Part shown: positions 1 through 8,489 of the stretch, piece after piece
Layout of the letters: every line of letters begins with the position of its first letter
Position numbering within the stretch: the first letter of the stretch is position 1
Assembly (NCBI RefSeq): GCF_000204415.1
Contig: NC_015416.1
Coordinates: forward strand, 620,001 to 684,000
DNA length: 64,000 nucleotides
Direction of reading: 5' to 3'
Source: Methanothrix soehngenii GP6
GTDB taxonomy: Archaea > Halobacteriota > Methanosarcinia > Methanotrichales > Methanotrichaceae
The notes under the pieces: model-generated
The model's database searches: none
Seen by the model: the letters and a program-made list of their open reading frames with translations, nothing else
Told to the model about the DNA's origin: nothing
Position numbers and translations under genes: made by a program

Positions 1-688
1 CTATGGCATCAAGAGGGCATTCATAGATAAAGAAAAGTGCATTCAATGCGGGATCTGCCAGGATTCCTGCAGGTTTGGTGCTATCGCTGATTTTGAGGTT
101 GAAACTCCCCTCTGCGAGGGCTGTGGGGTATGCCAGCTGGTCTGTCCTGAGGATGCGGTCGATATGAGAGACGTCCAGGCCGGGGAGGCTTACATTTCCC
201 AGACCAGATTCGGTCCCATGGTCCATGCCGAGCTGTATCCAGGTGAGGAGGCATCGGGAAAGCTGGTGGCCATGGTCAGGGAGATGGCTCGCGACCTGGC
301 GGCAGAGAAGAATCTTGATCTAATCCTCATAGATGGCTCTCCGGGCATAGGCTGTCCGGTGATCGCATCATTGACCGGAGTCGACCTGGCGCTGGTGGTG
401 ACGGAGCCCACAGTCACTGGAGAGCACGATCTGGTGAGGCTCTTGGATGTGGCCGACCACTTCGGCATAAAGACGACCGTCTGCATCAACAAGTATGACC
501 TCAACCCTGAGGCGGCAAGAAAGATCGAGGAGCTGTGCGGTAAGAGAGGGGTGAAGATCGCGGGAAGGCTGCCCTATCATACCTCGGTCATCGAGGCAAT
601 GGTCAAGGCGCAGGCGGTGGTGGAGATCGGAGGACCGGTGGCTGAGGCTATAGAAGATATGTACAAGGGCCTGGAGGGGCAGCTTTAG
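1..688 (+). CDS. MinD/Mrp-family P-loop ATPase with inserted ferredoxin domain (5' end outside window)
   Basis: The reading frame is open from the first bases, so the gene begins upstream of the window. The visible part starts with two Cys clusters, CIQCGICQDSC and CEGCGVCQLVCP, typical of a 2[4Fe-4S] ferredoxin insert. An ATPase segment follows with LILIDGSPGIGCPV (Walker B-like switch) and a nucleotide-specificity stretch around TTVCINKYDLN. This is the known architecture of archaeal CooC/MinD-like ATPases with an internal ferredoxin, which often occur as pairs and are thought to act in Fe-S or metal-cofactor assembly. The N-terminal Walker A is not in view. Exact substrate unknown. Confidence 0.85.
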   Translation, partial: YGIKRAFIDKEKCIQCGICQDSCRFGAIADFEVETPLCEGCGVCQLVCPEDAVDMRDVQAGEAYISQTRFGPMVHAELYPGEEASGKLVAMVREMARDLAAEKNLDLILIDGSPGIGCPVIASLTGVDLALVVTEPTVTGEHDLVRLLDVADHFGIKTTVCINKYDLNPEAARKIEELCGKRGVKIAGRLPYHTSVIEAMVKAQAVVEIGGPVAEAIEDMYKGLEGQL

Positions 689-743
689 AAGGCGAATTTT
701 TTATTAATAAGACGACGAAGATGAATTGGGGGTTTTGATCAAG

Positions 744-1343
744 ATGAAAGCAAAATATCCTCTGGCCCGTGGGGCCTTGATGATCTGTCTGATGGCCAGC
801 CTCTTCATGCTGGCCCAGGCTTATGATCCACTGGGAAGCGATATCTTCCTCATGCCAGGCGAGTCGAGAGCAATCTCTGGCCAGGACAATATTAAGACCT
901 ATATCGATCCAAATGCCGATCCACTGAGCATTGACCCGTTGATGCGTCCGATCGATCCACAGCATTCGGCGGAGTACCTGGATAAGATCAGCGGCCGGGA
1001 GTATTTGAGTCCCTTCGTTCAGATCACTCAGGATCTGCGGGGCAACTGGAGGCTGAATCTATATGGCAGCTTGCCGGGCACGGTTGATCTTACGCTCGTG
1101 CAGAACAAGGATGCAGTCTTTGGCCGGGGCATGCTCACCTCGTTCGGAACGACAAAAGACCTGTCTGCCAGCGGATGGACGGCGAAGGATGTGCTCTATC
1201 TGGATATGGTCGATATGCAGAACATGATGCTCTACCGGTGCACTCTCACCATGAGCGAAGATAATCTCTCCGGCAGCTTCAATGCTTATGATGCTCAGGG
1301 AGGGGCCTGGTCGGGAACCATACAGGGAAGCCGCCAGGCATAG
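744..1343 (+). CDS. Secreted protein of unknown function
   Basis: About 199 residues. I start at the ATG at 744, preceded by a G-rich Shine-Dalgarno-like stretch; a TTG at 726 would add six residues. The N-terminus is a classic signal peptide (MKAK..., hydrophobic core LMICLMASLFMLAQA, cleavage near AQA-YD). The mature part has IFLMPGESRAISGQDN, then a beta-rich segment (DLRGNWRLNLYGSLPGTVDLTLVQNKDAVFGRGML) that resembles lipocalin/avidin-type strand patterns, but I do not recognise a family. It stands alone, about 55 bases after the preceding ATPase gene. Confidence 0.7.
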   Translation: MKAKYPLARGALMICLMASLFMLAQAYDPLGSDIFLMPGESRAISGQDNIKTYIDPNADPLSIDPLMRPIDPQHSAEYLDKISGREYLSPFVQITQDLRGNWRLNLYGSLPGTVDLTLVQNKDAVFGRGMLTSFGTTKDLSASGWTAKDVLYLDMVDMQNMMLYRCTLTMSEDNLSGSFNAYDAQGGAWSGTIQGSRQA

Positions 1344-1512
1344 ATCGAATAGGCCAAAAATTATGGGCAAGAAATTTGCCCAGATGGGATAAGACTGAAC
1401 AGAATTCCGCTCCCAAGATCACCGGTCAGGATCGCTTATCGAGATTCCTTGATCGGGATCTCACAGCGGATTTTGGGGCAGGATGGGCTTCGCAAAATAT
1501 CCCGCAACACTC

Positions 1513-2481
1513 TTATTCGGCTCCTATCTTATCCTGTCTCTCAGGGCGCCTTAAGTAGAAGCTATTGCCCTGGTATTCAATTCGGAGGAGCTCTTTTTTT
1601 TCCAGCAGCTCTTCTATTATATCCCAGCTATTTCCAGATTTTTCTAAAAATCTTCTCAAGGCAGCTTCTCTCATGGGGTGAACGGAGGCGATCGCCAGGA
1701 TATCCTCTTTAGCTTCGCCGGTGAAGTCGAAGCTGTCTCCCTCATATCCGACCAGGAGCTCGACCCTCTTCAGCCTCTGGCTGAATATCTGATAAGCCAG
1801 GCACAGGTTCTCCGGGGAGGGCATCTGTACCCATGATTCTGTTGGAGGACGGATGGGAACGGAGATATAGGATACTTCAGGATCGATCCCCTCCAGGAAC
1901 TCAGCTAGGGCCAGGAGGCTGGCATTACAATCGTTTATGCCGGCTAAGAGCATGCTCTCCGTGGCCAGGATGCCACTATATTCCCGGGCGAAATCTTTGA
2001 TTCCCTGAAGGATCGTATCGAGCCTGAGACTGCGGTGGGGCCGGTCTATTCGCCGCCAGGCTTTATCCTCCAGAGAATCCACCTTGACCGACACCCAGTC
2101 CGCTTTGAATAGATCCTCTCGAACCTTTTCATCCCAGATCAGGGAGGCATTGCTGATCACCGCTATTTTTATGCCGAGTGTTTTGAGCATATCGATCTCT
2201 TCGCCCAGGTTGCTGTCCAACGTGGGCTCGCCGTCAGGAACAAAAGATAAGTAATCTATAGTCAGGCCTAGATCTCTTGCCTCTGCCACCTTCTGGGCCA
2301 CCTGGTCGAAGATCTGCTGGGGTAGATAGTAGGAGCGGCGCTCTGCCGACATCTGCAGAGTCCTGCCCACCTGGCAGTAGGCGCAGGAATAGCTGCAGAT
2401 CTTGGCAGGAATGTTGTTGATCCCCAGGGATCGTCCCAGCCTGCGGGAAGGCACAGGCCCAAAAGCTATCAATCTCTCCAT
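1513..2481 (-). CDS. Radical SAM protein
   Basis: About 322 residues from the ATG at 2481, which has a GGAG site just upstream; the frame stays open further upstream, but that part overlaps the preceding gene. Cluster motif CSYSCAYC (CxxxCxxC) lies near residue 30 in the context GPVPSRRLGRSLGINNIPAKICSYSCAYCQVG, followed by the glycine motif region SFVPDGEPTLD. This pattern matches the archaeal/clostridial radical SAM group annotated only as 'radical SAM protein' (COG0731-like, distantly Wyosine/TYW1-like). The C-terminal 80 residues look like a winged helix (MREAALRRFLEKSGNSWDIIEELLEKKELLRIEYQ). It follows the MBL-fold gene with a 19-base gap and is probably cotranscribed with it. Confidence 0.85.
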   Translation of the reverse strand: MERLIAFGPVPSRRLGRSLGINNIPAKICSYSCAYCQVGRTLQMSAERRSYYLPQQIFDQVAQKVAEARDLGLTIDYLSFVPDGEPTLDSNLGEEIDMLKTLGIKIAVISNASLIWDEKVREDLFKADWVSVKVDSLEDKAWRRIDRPHRSLRLDTILQGIKDFAREYSGILATESMLLAGINDCNASLLALAEFLEGIDPEVSYISVPIRPPTESWVQMPSPENLCLAYQIFSQRLKRVELLVGYEGDSFDFTGEAKEDILAIASVHPMREAALRRFLEKSGNSWDIIEELLEKKELLRIEYQGNSFYLRRPERQDKIGAE

Positions 2482-2500
2482 CTCCCCATCTCCATTATCC

Positions 2501-3361
2501 TTAAAACTCGATTGAATCTCCCACCGCCAGAGGCTGGCAGCTTTCCCCCAGTATATCCTGTAGCCGGGAGAGGGCCTTCTGACCGGTGCAGTGACCCGGC
2601 CGGACAACTGCCGGGTCCAGGTCGAGCAGGGCGCGGGCGGTGGCATCTATGCGCTTATTGTCTGCACCCATGAGGTGGAATCCGCCTATCACCGCATACA
2701 GCCTTTCCTCTCCCGTTATCCTCTGGGCATATCTTATGGTGTTGATGATGCCGCTGTGGGCGCAGCCGCTGATCACAACCAGCCCCTTTCCAGGCAGATG
2801 TATGGCCAGTGATTGATCATCAGGCATGGCGTCGGGAGTATACTGGTCATTTTTCATGGTCCAGAATCCCTCAACCGTCTCCAAGGCCTCCATCCGGGGC
2901 ACCTCTCCGGTGGTCATGACCCCTGGAGCCAGCGTTACCGGGCCCCGGCAGGGAAGCATTATCCCTCCAGCAGCCTCCAGCTGGTCCCGGGTGAAGGGGG
3001 CGCCTATGTACTTTAAAAAGGGCCGGACCTTCAGCTTGGGGGCGAAGATATCAGGATGGGCAACGATCGGAACCGGTGCCCTCCTCCTCTGCAGCACGCC
3101 CATCAGTCCCCCAGTGTGATCGTAGTGGCCGTGGCTGAGGCAGATCAGATCGATCTCTTCTGGATCTATATGCAGAGCATCGAGATTATGGAGCATCACC
3201 TCCGGCGTGGCCCCGGTGTCCCAGAGAAGCTTCATGTTCTCTGATCCCAGATTCATATCCAGATCCAGCAGAATGGACAGGCCGTGCTGGGCCTGCAGAT
3301 GGTCGTTTTCAAGGGAAGAGGAGTTTTCAACCACAATGGTCAGACAAAGGTCCTGGAGCAT
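2501..3361 (-). CDS. MBL-fold metal-dependent hydrolase (COG1237-like)
   Basis: 286 residues. The metallo-beta-lactamase motif SHGHYDHTGG is clear near residue 76, preceded by LLWDTGATPEVMLHN, with later His ligands in VISGCAHSGIINT and GGFHLMG. This arrangement is that of the COG1237 group, often annotated as 7,8-dihydropterin-6-methyl-4-(beta-D-ribofuranosyl)aminobenzene-5'-phosphate synthase, an enzyme of the methanopterin pathway. That specific activity is inferred from family resemblance only. No strong ribosome-binding site is visible before the ATG. It is the first gene of a likely pair with the radical SAM gene downstream. Confidence 0.8.
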   Translation of the reverse strand: MLQDLCLTIVVENSSSLENDHLQAQHGLSILLDLDMNLGSENMKLLWDTGATPEVMLHNLDALHIDPEEIDLICLSHGHYDHTGGLMGVLQRRRAPVPIVAHPDIFAPKLKVRPFLKYIGAPFTRDQLEAAGGIMLPCRGPVTLAPGVMTTGEVPRMEALETVEGFWTMKNDQYTPDAMPDDQSLAIHLPGKGLVVISGCAHSGIINTIRYAQRITGEERLYAVIGGFHLMGADNKRIDATARALLDLDPAVVRPGHCTGQKALSRLQDILGESCQPLAVGDSIEF

Positions 3362-3531
3362 GGGTTACTATACGGCCGCTGGGTGCTTAAGGATGACGCG
3401 TCAGGGCCGCTTTTTATCTGCATTTCCAGTCTTTCCAGTATGGCAGTGATCGTGGCTTTCACAGAGAGATCTTTTGGTTTCTGCCATCTCTCTGTCAGAG
3501 GAGCTTTTTTCAAGACTCCTCTCCATCCCAT
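3340..3531 (-). CDS. Possible small protein of 63 residues, coupled to upstream lipoprotein gene
   Basis: The ATG at 3531 directly abuts the TAA of the DUF2202 lipoprotein gene, an arrangement that allows translational coupling, and the 3' end overlaps the start of the MBL-fold gene by 22 bases. The product is basic and helical (KAPLTERWQKPKDLSVKATITAILERLEMQIK). I recognise no family. It could equally be a chance frame; the main support is the exact stop/start junction. Confidence 0.3.
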   Translation of the reverse strand: MGWRGVLKKAPLTERWQKPKDLSVKATITAILERLEMQIKSGPDASSLSTQRPYSNPCSRTFV

Positions 3532-4677
3532 TTATACTCGTACGGTCTCTTCAAACTCGCTCCTCAGAAGATGGCGCGGCTCGTATTCTATTCCCTGCTC
3601 TTTTAGGTCGGCGACATAAGAGCGAAGGTGCTTTCTTGAGCCGGCCAGGAGTCCCTGATACATGGTCCTGACATCCTCGTTCTCCGCCGCCGCCAGCTCA
3701 GCCTCCAGGTCCATGATGCTTATCTCCTCGAATTCAGCCGCCACCTTCAGGGCCTGTTCATCGGACTCCAATCCCTCTGCCAGGAGGCGGTCGTGGATAT
3801 CCTGCAGTGTCTGGTTTTCGAACACTCCTGGCACATCCGCCGGAAGGACAAGGCCGTACTTATCGATCACTGCCTTTGCCTGGTCCATGTGGCTCTCCTC
3901 TGATCTGGTCAGATCCAGGAAGATGGTGAGATTGTTCTTTTCATATAGCGATGAGTAGATGTCTCGGGCTGCCTTCTCCTCCTCCCAGATGAAGATGAGA
4001 CCATCCTTCTCTATCGGGGTCAGCGATCCTGGGAGGGAAGCGGACGCCACACCCCCCGCTCGGGTCAAGGAGAGGATGCCCTCGCCGTAGGCCACATCGT
4101 GCTTCTGGCTGATGTCAGGATTGTCGGACAGCGCCCAGATGATGGAGACCGCCTGTCCAGGGGAGAAGGACTTGTCAAAACGGTCAGAGGACTGGAGCGA
4201 TCTCTTCAGCTCTATGGTGGTCCTGCCAGCTGATTCGCTTCCAGAAAACTCCTGGATGTCGTCTGTGCCACCCAACATGGTATCCTCGATATGGGGGCCG
4301 TAGTTGCCTGTGCAGTACTCATCTAATACTACAGCAGTGCCTTTGTCCACCGAGGCCAGGATTATATCGGAGTCCTTCATCCACTCCAGAGGCTCAAAGC
4401 CCAGCGCCAGCCAGCCAAGGGTGCTGCCGTTCAGGGCTAGATAGAGATCTTCTTCGTCATTCCTCCAGGAGATCTGCATGTCTCCGCCGCTGTAGCCCTG
4501 CCTGGTCGGGGCCTGAAGGAGCATGCTGCGGGTGTATTCCCCCTCGCTAACTATCCCATCGGCCTTCCATTCCTCTGTAGCCTGCTGCTCTGAGACCGCC
4601 GGGGCCTCTGGCCGCTCAACGCAGCCAGAAAAGGTCAGCAGCAGAGCCAGGAGCAAAACAGCATTGATCGCTCTCAT
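3532..4677 (-). CDS. Lipoprotein with DOMON-like and DUF2202 ferritin-like domains
   Basis: About 381 residues from the ATG at 4677, which has GGTG upstream; an ATG at 4695 lacks a site. The signal peptide ends in a lipobox (LLTFSGC), so the protein is probably membrane-anchored outside the cell. Residues 40-210 resemble a DOMON/CBM9-like beta domain (WKADGIVSEGEYTRS, ISWRNDEEDLYLALNG, WLALGFEP), a fold that can bind heme or sugars. Residues about 235-370 are a four-helix DUF2202 domain (IFIWEEEKAARDIYSSLYEK, EESHMDQAKAVIDKYG), with the Glu/His pattern of ferritin-like metal sites. A redox or metal role is an inference. Confidence 0.8.
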   Translation of the reverse strand: MRAINAVLLLALLLTFSGCVERPEAPAVSEQQATEEWKADGIVSEGEYTRSMLLQAPTRQGYSGGDMQISWRNDEEDLYLALNGSTLGWLALGFEPLEWMKDSDIILASVDKGTAVVLDEYCTGNYGPHIEDTMLGGTDDIQEFSGSESAGRTTIELKRSLQSSDRFDKSFSPGQAVSIIWALSDNPDISQKHDVAYGEGILSLTRAGGVASASLPGSLTPIEKDGLIFIWEEEKAARDIYSSLYEKNNLTIFLDLTRSEESHMDQAKAVIDKYGLVLPADVPGVFENQTLQDIHDRLLAEGLESDEQALKVAAEFEEISIMDLEAELAAAENEDVRTMYQGLLAGSRKHLRSYVADLKEQGIEYEPRHLLRSEFEETVRV

Positions 4678-4822
4678 ATCCAAACACCATTTCAAGATAT
4701 TTGGGCTGCAACATATATCAGGCTATGCCATTTGCAGCTTATTTTCTCCAATCCCTCATCTAGCTTCGACTGAGGAAAACATAGATATACCAAAACATAA
4801 CTATTAATGATTGTGATTGATC

Positions 4823-4909
4823 ATGATAAGGCTCGTCATTGCATTCCTTCTCTTGTGGCTGCTGGCGGCTTGGATTCTTGCCTGGCCAAGAAGAACGACC
4901 AGAGCATAA
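4823..4909 (+). CDS. Possible 28-residue single-pass membrane peptide
   Basis: The ATG at 4823 opens a short frame ending at TAA 4907-4909. The product is MIRLVIAFLLLWLLAAWI followed by LAWPRRTTRA, a hydrophobic helix with a basic tail, as in small membrane peptides. A GTGA lies about 8 bases upstream. It sits alone in the roughly 300-base gap between the DUF2202 gene and the regulator gene. The composition is suggestive, but nothing shows that it is expressed. Confidence 0.25.
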   Translation: MIRLVIAFLLLWLLAAWILAWPRRTTRA

Positions 4910-4988
4910 ATCCTAAAGGTCGGGCTTTGAGATGAGATCTTAATCGACGATAGCTGGCCGGCTAGAGAGCGACAGAGAGATTGCTCTT

Positions 4989-5573
4989 TTATCTATCATG
5001 TTCTTCCAGAATCTCTATCAGCTCCTTTGAGGTGAACCGGCTTATCAGATCCAGCGTCCTTTTCATCTCCTCATAAAACTGCAAGGATTCCGCTAAAAGG
5101 GCTTTTAGCTTATCGTCTCTCCTGTACCCTTCATCCTTCTCTGGCTTGTACCCTTTATCCCTTGCTCTATTACAACCTTCATCCTCTTCTCTTTCCAGGT
5201 TATCTCTCACCTGAAGAAGGGCTTGCAGAATCAGATCAACCTCCTCTTTGGCTGCTGAGAGAATGACCTGCCTTTTTGCCTCGGCATCGTTCACCAGGGC
5301 GTAGCGATGCTGCTTGATGTTATGATGCACATCCTGGGGGTCGACCACTCGGCGAGCTATCCCCAGGCTCTCCAGCAGGTTCATGCTGGAACGGACGGTG
5401 GTTTTGCTGTAGCCGGTCCTCTCTGCTAGCATATCCAGGGACATGGGTTCACTCTCTAGGAAGAGGGTGCCTCGCAGAAGTCCTATTGCATCGCTCTTTC
5501 CATATTTCCGAGCTGATTTGATGCACGCCTCTATTACTGGCTTTTTCAGTTTCAGTGCTTCCCCGTCCTTCAC
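4989..5573 (-). CDS. GbsR/MarR-like winged-helix transcriptional regulator
   Basis: From the GTG at 5573 the protein is about 195 residues. The frame is open further, to an ATG at 5738, but that would overlap the divergent hsp20 gene. Residues 10-75 are a winged helix (KYGKSDAIGLLRGTLFLESEPMSLDMLAERTGYSKTTVRSSMNLLESLGIARRV) typical of the GbsR family. The C-terminal half is charged and coiled-coil-like (EEVDLILQALLQVRDNLEREEDEG...). A short imperfect repeat, GYKPEKDEGYRRDD, lies in the linker. It is divergent from hsp20, so it may control that heat-shock gene or itself; this is inferred from position. Confidence 0.75.
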   Translation of the reverse strand: MKDGEALKLKKPVIEACIKSARKYGKSDAIGLLRGTLFLESEPMSLDMLAERTGYSKTTVRSSMNLLESLGIARRVVDPQDVHHNIKQHRYALVNDAEAKRQVILSAAKEEVDLILQALLQVRDNLEREEDEGCNRARDKGYKPEKDEGYRRDDKLKALLAESLQFYEEMKRTLDLISRFTSKELIEILEEHDR

Positions 5574-5664
5574 AGCATTCCACTCGAAAGAGGCGTTTAA
5601 GTAATTTGCTCTCCCCGCGGCAAGGAAGCAAAGGATTTTATGATACAACGACCTATTTTTGTAT

Positions 5665-6114
5665 ATGAAATCATATCCATCTGGAAGCAGCGATCTGGAG
5701 CAGATGATAGGCAATGCAGCGGTTGAAGTTGCTCGCATATCAATTCAGGCGGCGAAGAAGATACTGGGTGACCTGCCAAGCGATATCTCTATGGAGAAGA
5801 GCCAGGATCAGCCTGCTATAGATCTCATGGACGGAAAGGACGAGCTGGTCGCTCTCGTATCCCTGCCGGGAAGGAGCAAGGATATGATCGATCTCCGAGT
5901 GACGGAGGACACCCTCACCATAAGCGCCAAAGCAGCGGCCCGTGAGGGAAAATACCTGCATCAGGAGATAGAGAACCGAAATGTAGAACGTGAGATCAAG
6001 CTGCCTCTTGAGGTCAAGCCGGAGCAGGTTAAAGCCAGCTTCAATAATGGCATCCTGGAGGTTCATCTTCCCAAGCTAATGGTAGTAGACTCCCAGAGAA
6101 TTCAGGTGGAATGA
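5665..6114 (+). CDS. hsp20: Hsp20/alpha-crystallin small heat-shock protein
   Basis: 149 residues. The alpha-crystallin domain runs from about residue 50 to the end: DELVALVSLPGRSKDMIDLRVTEDTLTISAKA, REIKLPLEVKPEQVKASFNNGILEVHLPK, ending with the short tail SQRIQVE that carries the I-x-V assembly motif. ATG 5665 would suit a leaderless transcript, because an A/T-rich TATA-like stretch (TTTATGATA) lies about 25 bases upstream. The alternative ATG at 5704 has GGAG immediately before it. It is an ATP-independent holdase that keeps unfolding proteins soluble. Confidence 0.88.
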   Translation: MKSYPSGSSDLEQMIGNAAVEVARISIQAAKKILGDLPSDISMEKSQDQPAIDLMDGKDELVALVSLPGRSKDMIDLRVTEDTLTISAKAAAREGKYLHQEIENRNVEREIKLPLEVKPEQVKASFNNGILEVHLPKLMVVDSQRIQVE

Positions 6115-6173
6115 TATCGAGACCCATTTTTTTCACTAAAAAAGCAAAAAAGCCAAGCCCAAAGAAGAACTAA

Positions 6174-7388
6174 ATGGCGACTCCTGCCACAGGCCCAAAG
6201 CCCGATCAGCGGACGGATGCAAAGACGAGGATGAACGTCCTCTTGCTGGGCGTTGTCAGCTTTCTCAACGACATCAGCAGCGAGATCATCCAGCCCATCC
6301 TCCCTCTTTTCATCGCTCAACTTGGTGGAGGCAGCATGGCGGTGGGCCTCATCGGCGGGGTGAGCGACGGCCTGCCCAGCATCCTCAAGGTCCTCTCGGG
6401 ATGCTGGTCTGATCGCCTGGGCAGGAGAAAGCCGCTGGTGGTGGCCGGATATGCCATATCGGCAATGGGCAAGCTCTTCCTGCCTTTTGCCTCTGCCTGG
6501 CAGCATGTCTTCCTCCTCAAGACCCTGGAGAGAAGCGGCAAAGGAGTGAGGTCCGCTCCCAGAGACGCCATGATATCCGAGTCCACTGATCAGGGCCACA
6601 GAGGACGGGGGTTTGGCCTGCACCGGGCCATGGACTCAGCGGGTGCGGTCGTCGGCTCGATGCTGGCCTATCTCCTCTGGCAGGGCGGCTTTGGCTACCC
6701 TTCCATTCTGATGCTGGCGGGGATCCTCTCAGTGGCGGCGTTGCTTCCCTTCTACTGGGTAAAAGAGAGCTCTCGCGCTCCAGATTGCTGCACTAGCAGC
6801 ATCAGATTGAATCTCTCCTCTCTATCGCCGGAGCTGAAGCGCTTTCTATTCATCGCTTGCCTCTTCGCCCTGGGCAACTTCAGCTATATGTTCTTCATCC
6901 TCCGCGCCCAGGACCATTTCTCCGGATCGATGGCAGTGGCAGCGCCCCTTCTTCTCTATCTGCTCTTCAATCTGGTCTATGCCCTCCTGGCCATGCCGGT
7001 GGGCATTTGGTCTGACCGGGTGGGAAGAAAGAGGGTTCTCTTCCTGGGATATTCTCTTTTTGCCCTGACGGCAGTTGGATTTGCCGCCGTCTCCAGCCTC
7101 TGGGGCTTGATTGCCCTTTTTGCTATGTACGGCCTGGTCTATGCCCTGGTGGACGGCTCGGAGAGGGCTTATGTCTCCGACCTCTGTCCGGCCGGACTTC
7201 GGGGCAGCTCTCTGGGCATATACTACGGGGCAGTGGGAGTGGCCTCCATCATCTCCAGCCTAGTTGCTGGAGCCATATGGTCTCTGTGGGGGGCAGAGGC
7301 TTCGTTTCTATATGGTGCTGCAGCTGCGGCTTTAGCAGCAGTGGGGCTATTGGTGATGATGAGTGGTGGTGATGAAAAAGCGATATAG
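6174..7388 (+). CDS. MFS transporter
   Basis: 404 residues with about 11-12 hydrophobic segments. The MFS motif A between helices 2 and 3 is GCWSDRLGRRKPLV (about residues 76-90), with a second copy in the C-terminal half, GIWSDRVGRKRVLFLG. The stretch KTLERSGKGVRSAPRDAMISE is characteristic of one MFS branch common in archaea and bacteria whose substrate is unknown. It begins 59 bases after hsp20 on the same strand, so the two may be cotranscribed. Confidence 0.88.
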   Translation: MATPATGPKPDQRTDAKTRMNVLLLGVVSFLNDISSEIIQPILPLFIAQLGGGSMAVGLIGGVSDGLPSILKVLSGCWSDRLGRRKPLVVAGYAISAMGKLFLPFASAWQHVFLLKTLERSGKGVRSAPRDAMISESTDQGHRGRGFGLHRAMDSAGAVVGSMLAYLLWQGGFGYPSILMLAGILSVAALLPFYWVKESSRAPDCCTSSIRLNLSSLSPELKRFLFIACLFALGNFSYMFFILRAQDHFSGSMAVAAPLLLYLLFNLVYALLAMPVGIWSDRVGRKRVLFLGYSLFALTAVGFAAVSSLWGLIALFAMYGLVYALVDGSERAYVSDLCPAGLRGSSLGIYYGAVGVASIISSLVAGAIWSLWGAEASFLYGAAAAALAAVGLLVMMSGGDEKAI

Positions 7389-7459
7389 ATGTTTTCCATT
7401 CATTTGACGTTTTTATCAGCTGGTTGCACCCGGAACCCGCCGCCCAAAAAGAGCGCGCG

Positions 7460-7600
7460 CATTTATAATTAGCAAAATATACACTGCGCGGGCCAGATGA
7501 CCGCTAGCCTCCTATGCCTCCACCAGCGCCCCCACCCGCAGCCTGCCGGCCATCAGCCCCTCTCGCATGACTCGGGAGAACTCACCTTGCAGGTTGGATC
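7460..7600 (-). pseudogene. hsdS 3'-end remnant 1
   Basis: On the minus strand this stretch reads NLQGEFSRVMREGLMAGRLRVG and on to ALVEA then a stop at 7512-7514. It matches the C-terminus of the intact HsdS (SLHDELFRAMLEELMNGRL) and remnants 2 and 3. Only the last 30 or so codons survive. Similarity to remnant 2 continues past the stop (shared CGGGCCAG-TGACCGC and CTATGCCTCCACCAG), so a longer unit was duplicated. It closes the HicAB block on the left. Confidence 0.7.
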
Positions 7601-7625
7601 AGTCGATTGTGACCTGCAATTTTCA

Positions 7626-7847
7626 CTAAGCTGAAAGCCATTCTTCTCGAGATATACCGACATCTTTCAGAATGGTCTTGATCAGGCGAACATCCACATC
7701 CCTGCCCTGATGAGGATTTGGCAATATGATAACCGTCTCTCCAATGATCATGTAAGGGTGCTTGTTGCCAGAGTGTGGTCCCTCCAGGCCCAGATTTTTG
7801 AGCTTTTTTATGAGGACGCGGTAAGGGACCGGAGTCAATTTACACAA
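7626..7847 (-). CDS. hicA: HicA-family mRNA interferase toxin
   Basis: 73 residues, starting at a TTG that overlaps the end of hicB by 8 bases; a second in-frame TTG lies at 7838. It has the short double-stranded-RNA-binding fold of HicA: a first helix (YRVLIKKLKNLGLEG), then the GNKHPYMIIGETVIILPNPHQGRDVDVRLIKTILKDVGIS pattern, with His34 in the position of the catalytic His. HicA cleaves mRNA when free of HicB. Overlapping gene order hicB-hicA supports a type II toxin-antitoxin pair. Confidence 0.85.
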   Translation of the reverse strand: MCKLTPVPYRVLIKKLKNLGLEGPHSGNKHPYMIIGETVIILPNPHQGRDVDVRLIKTILKDVGISREEWLSA

Positions 7848-8130
7848 TAGCCATCGGCTCCCCAGAGACGTCTATCGTATGACCATCGATGGCCGGTATA
7901 GCAAAGCCTCTTTGCAGGCGTATGGCAACCCACTCTTCAATTACTTCTATGAGATCGTCCCGACAAGTTTCGATCGTCTCTCCGGTAGCGATCACTCCCG
8001 GAAGGCCGGCTACCGTAGCCATGTAAGAGCCATCCTTCAGGGATTCGTATTTGGCCCGACTCAAAGCTGCTCTGATGTACTCTGAGAACATAATGGATTC
8101 TATTCCAGTATGGGATTTAACTGTTATCAT
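7840..8130 (-). CDS. hicB: HicB-family antitoxin
   Basis: 96 residues. The core KDGSYMATVAGLPGVIATGETIETCRDDLIEVIEEWVAIRLQRG is the HicB partial RNase H-like fold that binds HicA. ATG 8130 gives the N-terminus MITVKSHTG; an internal ATG at 8091 (MFSEYIRAAL) is the alternative. No C-terminal helix-turn-helix is present, so any autoregulation would come from another element. The pair lies between two hsdS 3' remnants in the accessory island. Confidence 0.82.
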   Translation of the reverse strand: MITVKSHTGIESIMFSEYIRAALSRAKYESLKDGSYMATVAGLPGVIATGETIETCRDDLIEVIEEWVAIRLQRGFAIPAIDGHTIDVSGEPMAIV

Positions 8131-8480
8131 GAGTTAGCTCAGAGACATCCTGGAATTATAATGATGATTTCATTATGATTGCGTTGTGGCTTCTTATGCC
8201 TCTTTTCAGTGGGGCGCAGCGCGCGGTTGTTGCGCGTGATAGAGGCCGGCGACTATCAGAGCCAGGAAATACATGTGGGCTGTCGATTGTTCTTGATATA
8301 TTGAGGTTAATATTAATCCTTCAAATCTGTTTTTTTAGTGGGCGACGCGCGCGGTTAAACGCGCGGAAGTGCCCTGCCCCCCCTCAGCGCCGGGGAGGCT
8401 TGGATACAGTGGCGGCAAAGGTTGCTGGATAGTGCAGCACCTGCAATATCGATTTTTTCGAAATGAGAATTGAGCGAAGC
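8131..8480. other. Non-coding stretch with two related GC-rich hairpin repeats
   Basis: No gene is supported here. Two similar segments at about 8203-8236 and 8333-8366 share TTTT-AGTGGG followed by GC-rich inverted repeats: CGCGC with GCGCG around GGTTGTT, and CGCGCG with CGCGCG around GTTAAA. The alternating CG tracts contrast with the A/T-rich surroundings. They may be terminators or leftover ends of a mobile or recombining unit; nothing decides this. Confidence 0.4.
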
Positions 8481-8489
8481 CCTAAATAT

